From positions 1 to 64,000 of the forward strand of contig CAZRTJ010000015.1 of the NCBI GenBank assembly GCA_964602985.1: a stretch of DNA of 64,000 bases, given 5' to 3'. Under the pieces are notes generated by a model. That model worked only from the letters and a program-made list of their open reading frames with translations. It was not told where the DNA came from and ran no database searches. This stretch comes from CAYZJB01 sp964602985 (lineage in GTDB: Bacteria; CLD3; SB21). Made by a program: the position numbers and the translations under genes. Below, piece after piece: positions 35,532 through 44,013 of this stretch. How positions within the stretch are numbered: position 1 is the stretch's first letter; the number at the start of each line of letters is the position of its first letter.

Positions 35532-36169
35532 TGAAAAATAAGTATTACGGTCCAGACAGTAGAAGCAAACAAGATTGAATTTGAGCGTGTAATTGAGAAA
35601 TGACGATTGAGATATGTCGACAACACGCCTATCCACCCTATCTCAGAGACATTCATGCCTGCCAGAAACCCGTAGACTCCGACCGAGTAGTCATTGGAAT
35701 CAACCAAAGCGGTTAGAGATAGAGGAAAGTCTGCAAGGGCGTATTCGTTGATCTCGGTTGGATCAAGCCGCAACAGATATACGATCTTCAAGATGGCTCC
35801 GAAAAGGAGCGGGAAATATGACAACACTGCTATTCTAAACACATTTCTGAACGCCACTTCAATGTTTGTCATGATCAGGCCAAATTGAATCACAAGTGAA
35901 ACAACTGCCATCCTCAACCAGAGGCCAACTGGGATTAGCAAGAGCGATGCTGCTGAAAATAGCCGAATCATTTCTGTCAACTCACGAATTCTGGTTTGGT
36001 CAAGTTGGTTCCCGAGGATAGTCTTGTATGCCGATTCGCTCATCACCATTTCATTTTGAATCCACACGAGAACACCTGTCATGGCAACGACCAACCAGAA
36101 TAGCATCGAGGTCTCAAATCTATTCTGTTTAACTTGATTAATTTCTGGCCTTGACTGAGTTAGTTCCAT
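35489..36169 (-). CDS. Membrane protein of the peptide island, unknown function
   Basis: 226 aa with five to six hydrophobic segments (for example MLFWLVVAMTGVLVW, ILFASTVWTVILIFQWIIF). No family recognised with confidence; Yip1-like proteins have a similar layout. Its start overlaps the exporter gene by 10 bp and its end overlaps the MauE-like gene by 43 bp, so it is part of the same operon. Possible accessory or immunity protein. Confidence 0.55.
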   Translation of the reverse strand: MELTQSRPEINQVKQNRFETSMLFWLVVAMTGVLVWIQNEMVMSESAYKTILGNQLDQTRIRELTEMIRLFSAASLLLIPVGLWLRMAVVSLVIQFGLIMTNIEVAFRNVFRIAVLSYFPLLFGAILKIVYLLRLDPTEINEYALADFPLSLTALVDSNDYSVGVYGFLAGMNVSEIGWIGVLSTYLNRHFSITRSNSILFASTVWTVILIFQWIIFIYVKSWLGF

Positions 36170-37755
36170 GGCCTTGTTGCTTCTGAAGTGACGTCGTTTC
36201 GCCGCTTCGTTTGAAAATATTTGTCAATTCTCTTGGTCCCCGTCTCTGTTAATTCGTAAACGACATCGGCTTCATCTATGATTGTCTGATCGTGGCTTAT
36301 CACGAGCACGGCATTTCTCTTGGAATACGTTTGTAGAATTTTCAACGCAACGGCTTTCAAGTGAGGATCCATGCCAGAGAGAGCTTCATCGATGATGACC
36401 ACCTCAGGATAATTAAGCAAAGCTCGAATTAGTCCAAGATTCTGGATCTCACCGCCGGAGAGTCTTAGCCCATTTTTTCCCAACACCGTAGACAAACCAC
36501 CACCAAAACGGGAAAGAAAATAACTGAACCCCAGTGTCCGTACTCGCCTCGCTATTTCGTCAGTTGGTATCTCGTTTCTGCCAAGACGGAGATTGTCAAG
36601 TAGCGTTCCGTTGAAAATCTTGATGTCCTGCGGAACAACCGAAACCTTCTGCCGATATTCATTTGGTTCAATCTCTTCAGCGTTGATCCCATCTATCATT
36701 ACAGATCCCTTAGAGAGGGAATAGTTGCGGATGAGCACTTCGGTCAGGGTACTCTTTCCGGATCCACTGCCGCCCGCAAGGGCGGTAAGAAAACCTTTGG
36801 GTATCTCAATGTTAACGTTTGTCCATAAGACCTTTCGCTGTTTCCACCCGATCTGACCGTCGACAATTGACAGACTTCTCTCCATCTTAAACTCCCTGCA
36901 TCCTCGTCTATTCGTAATTACTTCACAATCCAAGTCCGACATTCTTTGGAACGCTAAATCTGCTCCTTGGAAGGCGATTTTAGTCTCGACGAATCTCATG
37001 ACGCACGGCATCAAACCCGAGAATATGGAATAGATGGCTACCATTTGACCAATTGTTATCCTTGATTCTGTGACAAGAAAAGAACCCCACAGAAGCACTC
37101 CGACTAGAGAATAACCCGCAAGAAGTTCTGAATGCAGAGTTAAGGTTGATTGGTAATACCCAAGATCAAGAACTTTTTCCTGATAAGCAGCATAGGCATC
37201 ACTATTGCGCTTTGCGAAGACTTTTGTCGTTCCAAAGTTCAAAATTTCATTTATACCTTCTAGGCTGTCCACATAGGCAGATTCAGTTGCGGAGAACTTG
37301 TTGAAAAGGTTGATTTGATAGTCTCGGATGCGGTGAGTCCTAGAGTTTAGGATGAGAGCATAGAAGATAAGTAGAATGATCGTGCATGACCCAAGTCGTG
37401 AATCAATGAATAACAAGTATACAATTGAACCGACAAGTACTAATGAATCGACAACACAAACAGTACTCAGTCTCAGCGTTAACGACTGGAGTTTATTTGT
37501 ATCTGCCATTCGTGCTAAGATATCGCCCGGCTTTCTCGAATCAAAAAACGGCTTGGTCAAGCGAAACAGTTTTGCAACGAAACTTTGATTAACCTCCGTC
37601 CCAAGGCGACGGCTGACACGTACGAGAAATCTCTGCCGAAAATATCCCGCCAACGCCCTGACAGTTAGCAGACCTCCCAGTACCATTATGACATTTGATA
37701 AACCTGTGTAATCAGACGCTGGGATGAATTTGTCAAGCAGTAGTTGAATGACCAA
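36160..37755 (-). pseudogene. Peptidase-containing ABC exporter, 3' fragment (transmembrane and ATPase domains)
   Basis: 531 codons. Five or so transmembrane helices of an ABC exporter, then the NBD with Walker A GGSGSGKST, Q-loop VVPQDIKIF, signature LSGGE, Walker B VVIIDEALSGMD and H-loop VISHDQ. It begins in TM1 (VIQLLLDKFIPASDYTG) and continues, one frame over, the C39-peptidase fragment encoded at 37686-38378. Loss of one base near 37757-37765 explains the break; together they would make a ~739-aa PCAT exporter. A TTG at 37755 could initiate a peptidase-less exporter. Confidence 0.8.
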
Positions 37756-38378
37756 GCGGCAAAGAGGCCAATGGACGTGTAAATGAGACCCAAAAACAAC
37801 GACTGCGTGAGCAATACTTCATGGCGTTTGATTTGACTCAAAATCCACGCAGGCAATCTTGGGATTTCCTCCCTCAAAAGAGAAGCGCCGGGTTCCACGA
37901 GAACCGCTGCTCGTGTTCTCCACATATCTTCAAAGTCACGTCTTGAAAGTCGGTGATTTCCTGTCGCAGGATCACCAACCAGAAGCCACTCATGTGTTGC
38001 CTTATACACAACCAAGTAGTGATTAAGGCCGTCTTTCATGACCACGTGGACAATTAATGGCAGTCTTTGCTTCAGGAGATCACCGTACTCGCCTGTGACA
38101 CCTCGCGCTGAAATTCCGACGTCACTCGCTGCTTCCACCAGGTCCGACATCCTAGTGCCCTCACGATCTGTCCTACACAGAGAACGTATCCTGGGTAAAG
38201 ATGTATTGCCACCAAAATAACGCAAAATCGTTAACAGCACAGCCGGGCCGCAATCAACCTGATCGTATTGGAGCACAGTCTTAGGTGGATATCTTCTTAC
38301 AAGCCAGCGACACGAATGGGCCAAGCGATCCATTCTACTAGTGAAGGCATTCCAAAATTTCGGGAACACACACGCCAC
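37686..38378 (-). pseudogene. Peptidase-containing ABC exporter, 5' fragment (C39 leader peptidase)
   Basis: 230 codons. The C39 bacteriocin-processing peptidase carries Cys43 (YDQVDCGPAVLL), His120 (GLNHYLVV) and Asp136 (VGDPATG), the full triad that cuts after double-glycine leaders, then the first part of TM1 (LFLGLIYTSIGLFAA). The reading frame then leaves homology (WSFNYCLTN...) and stops, while the correct continuation sits in the next frame. GTG start with AGGGG nearby; ATG 38333 is an alternative. It matches the leader of the precursor at 34289-34537. Confidence 0.82.
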
Positions 38379-38857
38379 GACAGCCCCTACCTTGAGTGCA
38401 AGCTTACTTATAGCACAAGCTTAGCTACCATACACATCACAAAAGAAAAGAGATTATTGGGCAGTGAAAACTGCCAAACCCCCCTACCATTGTCAAGAGA
38501 AAAACGCAAAAAAACGCACTTTTTTGCAGTAGTTCTTCATAAATCATTGTAATGCTCAAGTTCGGATTTGACAGTGGACCGATTCAAACTCCTCATTCTT
38601 CCAGAAAGCGAATTGAGGAATATTTCTCGTGTAAGGCGTTCATGACCCAAATCAAGCATGCCTGTAAACCAACACGCGAATGTCCGTGGGACGAATGCCT
38701 GGATTAGCTGGATCCAAACTTGGACACTAACGCGAAGAACGAAGGACAGCGGATTCGTCCCGATATTTGATTCGTCCCACCCTTGATAAGTCTGCGGCTC
38801 TTTCGTAAGTTCGCCCGACAACGAAAGAAATATTCATCCCCGCTTAGGAGATTAACC
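38379..38857. other. 479-bp intergenic region between the peptide island and aconitase
   Basis: No gene supported. Contains, read on plus: a hairpin GGCAGT-GAAA-ACTGCC (38460-38475), an AT-rich stem GCAAAAAA/TTTTTTGC (38506-38513, 38520-38527), a direct repeat GATTCGTCCC twice (38752-38761, 38769-38778) and an 8-bp inverted repeat TCTTTCGT/ACGAAAGA (38799-38806, 38821-38828) just before aconitase. A TTGACA lies on the minus strand near 38494 but lacks a good -10. A 94-codon minus frame (38537-38821) has no ribosome site or family features. Confidence 0.5.
38752..38778. repeat. Direct repeat GATTCGTCCC x2 upstream of aconitase
   Basis: Two exact 10-bp copies starting at 38752 and 38769 (17-bp period), about 80-105 bp before the aconitase ATG. 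Followed by the inverted repeat TCTTTCGT/ACGAAAGA (38799-38828). Likely regulatory, for example an operator; the protein is unknown. Confidence 0.4.
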
Positions 38858-41281
38858 ATGTTCGACCTTTCGATGATCAAGAACGTGTACGAGAATCTGC
38901 CTGCACGACACGATCGGGCGCGGAAACTTTTCGGGCGTCCGCTGACCTTGACAGAAAAAATTCTCGCGTCGCATTTTTCGGAGTTTCCTGATAAAGCTCC
39001 CGTTCGACTGAAAAGTTATGCCGATCTGGCACCCGACCGCGTCGCCATGCAGGATGCGACAGCGCAAATGGCTCTGCTGCAATTTATGTCCTCCGGACGA
39101 AAGACCGTCGCCGTTCCGTCCACCGTGCACTGCGATCACCTGATCCGCGCGGAACAAGGCGCCGAAGAGGACCTTCAGAAGGCGCTCGGAGAAAACAAGG
39201 AAGTCTACGACTTCCTCGCCAGCGTGTCGAACAAGTACGGCATTGGCTTTTGGAAACCCGGCGCGGGGATTATTCACCAGGTGGTCCTGGAAAATTACGC
39301 CTTCCCGGGCGGTATGATGATCGGCACCGACTCCCACACACCCAACGCCGGCGGCCTCGGCATGATCGCGGTCGGAGTAGGCGGAGCCGATGCGGTGGAT
39401 GTGATGGCCGGCCTACCATGGGAAGTGAAATGGCCCGGCGTGACGGGCGTGAAACTGACCGGCAAAATGAGCGGATGGACGTCGGCCAAGGACGTTATTC
39501 TGAAACTGGCGGGCATTCTCACCGTCAAGGGTGGAACCGGGAAGATCATCGAATATTTTGGATCCGGTACCGAATCCATCAGCTGTACCGGCAAGGCGAC
39601 GATCTGCAATATGGGAGCGGAAATCGGCGCTACGACATCTGTGTTTCCGTACGATCGACGCATGGCCGATTATCTGAAAGCGACGGGACGGACTGAATTA
39701 GCGGCCCTCGCAGACGAGGTGAGCGCCTGTCTTCGTGCGGACGACGAAACGCTGTCCAATCCGCATCAGATGTACGACGAGGTCATCGAAATAGATCTCA
39801 ATGAACTGGAACCGCACGTGAACGGTCCATTTTCGCCCGACCGCGCATGGCCCATTTCCAAACTGTCCCAAGCCGTCGTCGAAAATAACTATCCTCCGGA
39901 ATTGAAAGTTGCTCTGATCGGCAGTTGCACAAACTCCTCGTACGAAGACATCGAACGCGCCGCCGCCGTCGCCCGCACGGCTCTGGCCAACGGACTGACT
40001 GCGAAAAGCGAGTTTGTCATCACTCCGGGATCGGAGCAAATCCGCGCCACGATCGAGCGCGACGGTCATCTGGACGTGTTTGCGAAAATCGGCGGGAAGG
40101 TTCTGGCCAATGCCTGCGGGCCTTGCATCGGTCAGTGGAAACGCCACGACGTGACGGACGGAGAGCCGAATACCATCATCACGTCGTACAATCGTAATTT
40201 CGCAAAACGCAACGATGGGAATTCGGGCACGCATGCGTTTGTGGCCAGTCCGGAAATCGTCACGGCGATGGCGATTGCGGGGACGATTCGATTCAATCCG
40301 CTGGCCGAGACGCTGACCAATGGAACGGGTCAGGCGGTTCGCCTCGGCGAGCCGAGCGGCGACGAGTTGCCCCGCAAGGGATTTGCGTCCGGCAATCGAG
40401 GGTATGTGGCTCCGGCGAAAAACGGCGCGTCCGTCAAAGTCGCCATCGATCGCAAGAGTGAGCGCCTCCAGGCGCTCGAGCCGTTCAAACCCTGGGACGG
40501 TCGGGACATCACGGATGCCGTTGTTCTGCTGAAGGCGAAAGGCAAGTGCACGACGGATCATATTTCGCCGGCCGGTCCGTGGTTGAAATACCGTGGACAT
40601 CTGGACAATATCTCGAACAACATGTTTCTCGGCGCCATCAATGCCTTTGGTCACGAAGCCGGCAAAGGTAAGAATCTCATCACCGGTGAGGTGAGGTCAT
40701 TTGCCGAAAATGCCCGCGACTACAAAGCGCGAAAGATCGCATGGGTCGCCATCGGAGACGAGAACTATGGCGAGGGATCCAGTCGTGAGCATGCCGCGAT
40801 GGAACCGCGCTATCTCGGCGGTCGGGCGATCGTGGTCAAGAGCTTTGCGCGTATCCATGAAACGAATCTGAAAAAGCAAGGCATGCTGGCGTTGACGTTC
40901 AAACAGGCTTCTGATTACGACCGAGTCCGTGAAGACGATCGCATAACGATCTCCGGGCTGGGGGAATTTGCCCCTGGCCAGAATCTGACCATGATTCTCC
41001 ACCACGCGGACGGCAAGACGGAGTCCGTGGAACTGGTGCACTCGTACAATGCACAACAAATCGAGTGGTTCCGAGCGGGAAGCGCATTGAATCTGATCGG
41101 CGGCGCCGCGAAGTCTTCGTCCCGGGGAACGAAGAAGAAAAGCGTCAGAAAGAAGGCGACCAAGAAAAAGGCCAAGGTGACGAAAAAGACCAAGAAGTCG
41201 ACGAAGAAATCGGCCAAAAAGCCGGCCAGATCACCAAAGAAACGTTCAACACGCAGGAAGACCACGCGCCGACGCAAATAG
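38858..41281 (+). CDS. acn: Aconitate hydratase with histone-H1-like lysine-rich tail
   Basis: Isomerises citrate and isocitrate in the TCA cycle. 807 aa. Residues 1 to ~749 are a complete mitochondrial-type aconitase: substrate-loop DSHTPNAGGLG, 4Fe-4S cysteines in GSCTNSS and NACGPCIGQW, and the swivel domain GDENYGEGSSREHAA. Residues 750-807 are an extra tail with 31 Lys/Arg of 58 residues and no Asp/Glu (KKSVRKKATKKKAKVTKK, then KPARSPKKRSTRRK), like histone H1 C-termini or bacterial Hc1/AlgP-like tails. AGGAG 7 nt before ATG 38858; the frame upstream is rejected. The next gene starts 2 nt after the stop. Confidence 0.95.
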   Translation: MFDLSMIKNVYENLPARHDRARKLFGRPLTLTEKILASHFSEFPDKAPVRLKSYADLAPDRVAMQDATAQMALLQFMSSGRKTVAVPSTVHCDHLIRAEQGAEEDLQKALGENKEVYDFLASVSNKYGIGFWKPGAGIIHQVVLENYAFPGGMMIGTDSHTPNAGGLGMIAVGVGGADAVDVMAGLPWEVKWPGVTGVKLTGKMSGWTSAKDVILKLAGILTVKGGTGKIIEYFGSGTESISCTGKATICNMGAEIGATTSVFPYDRRMADYLKATGRTELAALADEVSACLRADDETLSNPHQMYDEVIEIDLNELEPHVNGPFSPDRAWPISKLSQAVVENNYPPELKVALIGSCTNSSYEDIERAAAVARTALANGLTAKSEFVITPGSEQIRATIERDGHLDVFAKIGGKVLANACGPCIGQWKRHDVTDGEPNTIITSYNRNFAKRNDGNSGTHAFVASPEIVTAMAIAGTIRFNPLAETLTNGTGQAVRLGEPSGDELPRKGFASGNRGYVAPAKNGASVKVAIDRKSERLQALEPFKPWDGRDITDAVVLLKAKGKCTTDHISPAGPWLKYRGHLDNISNNMFLGAINAFGHEAGKGKNLITGEVRSFAENARDYKARKIAWVAIGDENYGEGSSREHAAMEPRYLGGRAIVVKSFARIHETNLKKQGMLALTFKQASDYDRVREDDRITISGLGEFAPGQNLTMILHHADGKTESVELVHSYNAQQIEWFRAGSALNLIGGAAKSSSRGTKKKSVRKKATKKKAKVTKKTKKSTKKSAKKPARSPKKRSTRRKTTRRRK

Positions 41282-41283
41282 GT

Positions 41284-42126
41284 ATGAGTCTCAAATCGCG
41301 GCTGGACGAGTTGTACGATCGCTACGATGCGCGTTACGAATCGTCGGATCCGATTTGCCTGGTCCGAAGGTTTGACAGGCCGGAGGATATCGAAATCGCA
41401 GCTTTGATGATGGCTTCGCTGGCATTTGGTCGCGTGGATCAGATCCTGCGCGCCGGGGAAATGGCGTTGCGTCTGATGGATCAGAGGCCTGCGGATTTCG
41501 TTCGAACATTGGATCCGGCAAAGGCGATCCGCGAATGGCGTCGGTTCTATTATCGCATGGTCCGATCTACCGACCTTCTTCGTTTGTTATTCGCCCTTCA
41601 ATACATTCTACGCGAACACGGTTCCCTGGCCCGCTGGGTGCAGAGGCACTACCGCGCGGATGACCTTCATCTGGGCTGGATGTGGTCCCGATGCGTGGCG
41701 GATCTTCGGAGAATAGACGCGGAGGAATGGATGTGGACCCGGTCGCGTGGAACGGGTTTCCGGCATCTACTCCCGGATCCCGGGCAACGGAGCGCAGCGA
41801 AGAGAGCCTTCTTGTTTTTGCGATGGATGGTGCGGCAAGACAGTATCGATCTTGGCGTGTGGGGCTTTCTTCCGAAAGAAAAATTATTGATCCCGGTGGA
41901 CACTCATATCGGCCGCCTGAGCGAGAATCTGGGATGGATAAAGAAAGCGGCTCCGACATTGAAGACCGCGCAAGTGATTACACAGAGGCTCCAACATCTC
42001 GATGCCGCAGATCCTGTGAAATACGATTTCGCCCTGAGCCGACTGGGTATCCTGCAGGCTTGTCCCAAGCGCAAGAATCCGGTCAACTGTGAGACCTGTT
42101 CCATCGAGCCATGGTGCATCCTGTGA
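41284..42126 (+). CDS. TIGR02757/DUF2400 family protein
   Basis: 280 aa. Matches the uncharacterised family of HhH-GPD-like proteins: N-terminal SRLDELYDRY, then LPKEKLLIPVDTHIGRLS (helix-hairpin-helix-like with catalytic-type Asp) and a C-terminal four-Cys cluster CPKRKNPVNCETCSIEPWC that resembles the 4Fe-4S site of endonuclease III relatives. A DNA-repair role is suggested by fold but unproven. ATG 41284 lies 2 nt after the aconitase stop, so the two are co-transcribed. Confidence 0.85.
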   Translation: MSLKSRLDELYDRYDARYESSDPICLVRRFDRPEDIEIAALMMASLAFGRVDQILRAGEMALRLMDQRPADFVRTLDPAKAIREWRRFYYRMVRSTDLLRLLFALQYILREHGSLARWVQRHYRADDLHLGWMWSRCVADLRRIDAEEWMWTRSRGTGFRHLLPDPGQRSAAKRAFLFLRWMVRQDSIDLGVWGFLPKEKLLIPVDTHIGRLSENLGWIKKAAPTLKTAQVITQRLQHLDAADPVKYDFALSRLGILQACPKRKNPVNCETCSIEPWCIL

Positions 42127-42137
42127 TGGCGATGATT

Positions 42138-42163
42138 AAACCTTTTCGATCCTGGTGCGTCTG
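42138..42163 (+). promoter_or_regulatory. Possible ECF-type autoregulatory promoter
   Basis: AAACCTT (42138-42144) and GTCTG (42159-42163) with about 14-15 bp between resemble the RpoE-type AAC / GTC(T) promoter pattern, upstream of the ECF sigma gene at 42209. Weak match. Confidence 0.25.
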
Positions 42164-42208
42164 TCCAGTGTGCCGAGAATCGGAAGATAGGAAGCAGGAA
42201 GATAGATC

Positions 42209-42814
42209 GTGAGTGAACCGGGACTGAGTTGGCAGGCAACGCAAGGGGGCAGGCGGCGGGATGAAGCCGATCTCAGTATCCTGGAGACGTTTTTGTACGG
42301 TGCGGTGGAAAAGCGACAAGCGGCGTTTCTGGAAATGGTCAACAAATACCGCGACCGGTTGTATGCGGTGATTTACGGTATGGTCCGCGTTCACGAAGAT
42401 ACGGATGACATTCTGCAGGAGGTGTTCATCACGGCCTTTGAAAAACTGCACACGTTCCGTATGGACAGTTCGTTGTTCACCTGGCTGTGTCGGATCGCGA
42501 TGAATCGATCTGTGTCGTGGTTGAGAAAGAAAAAATTGCGACGGTATCTGTCTTTGGATGCGGTCTTTCATGTGTCGGGTGACGATCGCGATCGACCGGA
42601 TGAAATGACAATCCGCAAGGAAGAAGCGGATATGATCGATGACGCGATCCAGACGTTGCCGACTCAGCAAAAGCGAATCTTCGTCTTGCGGCACGTGGAA
42701 GGATTGTCTCATGCGGAGATTGCTCAGGTTCTGGGTCGATCGGAAGGCGCCGTGAAAGCGGGATATTTCCACGCGTTGAAGAAAATTCAAGCGTACGTGG
42801 AGGAAAAGGTATGA
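42209..42814 (+). CDS. ECF-type sigma-70 family RNA polymerase sigma factor
   Basis: 201 aa. Region 2 (VNKYRDRLYAVIYGMV, then DTDDILQEVFITAFEKL and FTWLCRIAMN) and region 4 (LPTQQKRIFVLRHVEGLSH, AEIAQVLGRSEGAVKAGYFH). A region-3-free sigma controlled by an anti-sigma encoded two genes downstream. GTG start with AGGAAG about 11 nt upstream. Its TGA overlaps the following 46-codon gene by ATGA. Likely senses envelope stress, judging from the signal-peptide and Spy-like proteins in the operon. Confidence 0.93.
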   Translation: MSEPGLSWQATQGGRRRDEADLSILETFLYGAVEKRQAAFLEMVNKYRDRLYAVIYGMVRVHEDTDDILQEVFITAFEKLHTFRMDSSLFTWLCRIAMNRSVSWLRKKKLRRYLSLDAVFHVSGDDRDRPDEMTIRKEEADMIDDAIQTLPTQQKRIFVLRHVEGLSHAEIAQVLGRSEGAVKAGYFHALKKIQAYVEEKV

Positions 42815-42951
42815 GCGGTCTCGCAGGTAGATTCGCATTTCTGACTGTGTTCTTTTTTTTGGCGCAAAAGAAAGAACCAATGCAATCAACAGCAGCGTTT
42901 GATCGACGGACAAATACACCAAAGAACGATGTGAGACGATTCCTATCATGA
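42811..42951 (+). CDS. 46-aa small protein coupled between sigma and anti-sigma genes
   Basis: Codons run from ATG 42811 (ATGA overlap with the sigma stop) to TGA 42949-42951 (ATGA overlap with the anti-sigma start), exactly filling the 133-bp gap. The product has one hydrophobic helix (FAFLTVFFFLAQ) after a short basic-polar N-terminus and a hydrophilic C-terminal half with several Arg/Lys. Overlaps at both ends argue that it is translated and couples expression of the two regulators. It could be a membrane microprotein that modulates the anti-sigma factor; no homolog known to me. Confidence 0.6.
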   Translation: MSGLAGRFAFLTVFFFLAQKKEPMQSTAAFDRRTNTPKNDVRRFLS

Positions 42952-43427
42952 AAAAAATCATTCTCATCGATTACGTGGAGGGACGGTTGAGTCCCGCGGA
43001 TCGTCGTCGGGTGGAAGCCAGACTGGCGGAAGATGCGGAATGGCGAAGCGACTTCGAGGCGCTGGTCCGTGCTCGTGAGTTGGCGGATTCCGTTCGCAAG
43101 CCGACGGCTCCGGACTTGTATTGGAACAATTTCAACGTACGTCTTCGCCGTCGACTCGCAAGAACCCGTGTGGGTCGGAGGAGTGTCAAACGCTGGCTGC
43201 CGCTGGCCCTGCCCGTTGCCGCTGCGGCAGTTATTCTGTTTCTGACCTGGGACCGAGATCTCACTCAAACGGAGGAGCGACCGGCGGGGAACCATGAGGC
43301 GTGGGATCATACCGTTTTCACCACCATGCCGGAATATCCGGCAGTACTTCCGGCGTCATTTGAAGATTTGTCGAACGACGAGGCCATCCAATTGATCAGC
43401 GAACTGGATGGAGCGGTGATCCGGTGA
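42948..43427 (+). CDS. Anti-sigma factor, single-pass membrane protein
   Basis: 159 aa. The cytoplasmic N-terminal ~75 residues (IDYVEGRLSPADRRRVEARL) resemble the anti-sigma domain of membrane-bound anti-sigma factors but lack the zinc-binding HxxxCxxC. A transmembrane helix (about 83-102, WLPLALPVAAAAVILFLTW) is followed by a ~55-aa periplasmic domain. Directly downstream of the ECF sigma and the small gene, so it probably sequesters that sigma factor. The end overlaps the Spy-like gene by GTGA. Confidence 0.8.
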   Translation: MKKIILIDYVEGRLSPADRRRVEARLAEDAEWRSDFEALVRARELADSVRKPTAPDLYWNNFNVRLRRRLARTRVGRRSVKRWLPLALPVAAAAVILFLTWDRDLTQTEERPAGNHEAWDHTVFTTMPEYPAVLPASFEDLSNDEAIQLISELDGAVIR

Positions 43428-43924
43428 AGTTTCGAACGTGGACATGGCTGCTTTTGCTGCCGTCTTTTCTGGCCGCGCAGGATCCGGACCACATCCGCGT
43501 CCAGGTCATCGAAATTCGAAAAAAGCGGATGGCCGATGAACTGAATCTGTCGAAGGACATCGCGCCGCGATTCATGACCATCTACAGCGATCATCTCGAC
43601 CGCATGCATGAACTTCTGGAAGGTCGGCGGGAGGTGTTCGTGAAACTACACCACGCGTCCGAGTTGGAGGATGAAATTCGGGGAGATCGCGTCCTGGCGT
43701 TGGTCTATCGACTGCAGGCGATGGACGACTCGCTGTTGCGGGAGCGTCACTCTGTTTTAAAGAGGCTGGAGTCGGTTCTGACTCCACCGCAGATGGCGCG
43801 GTATGTTGTCTTTGAATCTCGTTTTGACGACAAGGTGCGGGAAACGCTAATGTTCATCCGCAAGAAGCGGCCCCATTTTCTCAGAAAATACGAATTCCAA
43901 ATCGAAGAATTCGAAAGAGACTAG
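43424..43924 (+). CDS. Periplasmic Spy/CpxP-like protein
   Basis: 166 aa. Signal peptide (WTWLLLLPSFLAAQ) and then an all-helical, highly charged mature part with an LTPPQMARY segment like the LTxxQ motif of Spy/CpxP chaperone-like sensors. GTG start in a GTGA overlap with the anti-sigma gene. In known systems such proteins chaperone or sense misfolded envelope proteins; here it likely is an output or feedback arm of the ECF regulon. Confidence 0.7.
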   Translation: MKFRTWTWLLLLPSFLAAQDPDHIRVQVIEIRKKRMADELNLSKDIAPRFMTIYSDHLDRMHELLEGRREVFVKLHHASELEDEIRGDRVLALVYRLQAMDDSLLRERHSVLKRLESVLTPPQMARYVVFESRFDDKVRETLMFIRKKRPHFLRKYEFQIEEFERD

Positions 43925-43967
43925 CTTTTCTTTGATATCAGATTCTGGGAATAAAACACTAGAATTC

Positions 43968-43979
43968 ATGTTTAAACAT
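43968..43979. promoter_or_regulatory. 12-bp perfect palindrome upstream of yceI-like gene
   Basis: ATGTTTAAACAT, 35 bp before the YceI-like start. A MarR-family regulator is encoded just downstream, and MarR proteins bind short AT-rich palindromes, so it may be the operator. Confidence 0.35.
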
Positions 43980-44013
43980 CATATGTCTAACCATTGAAGT
44001 GAAAGGAAGCAAG

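Noticed and set aside
38537..38821. 94-codon minus frame between the peptide island and aconitase
   Set aside because: No ribosome binding site or recognisable domain; covers the aconitase leader with its repeats.
31593..38857. Mobile element ends, integrase or attachment repeats bounding the AT-rich island
   Set aside because: No integrase, tRNA or matching terminal direct repeats found by eye; only composition and strand bias support transfer.
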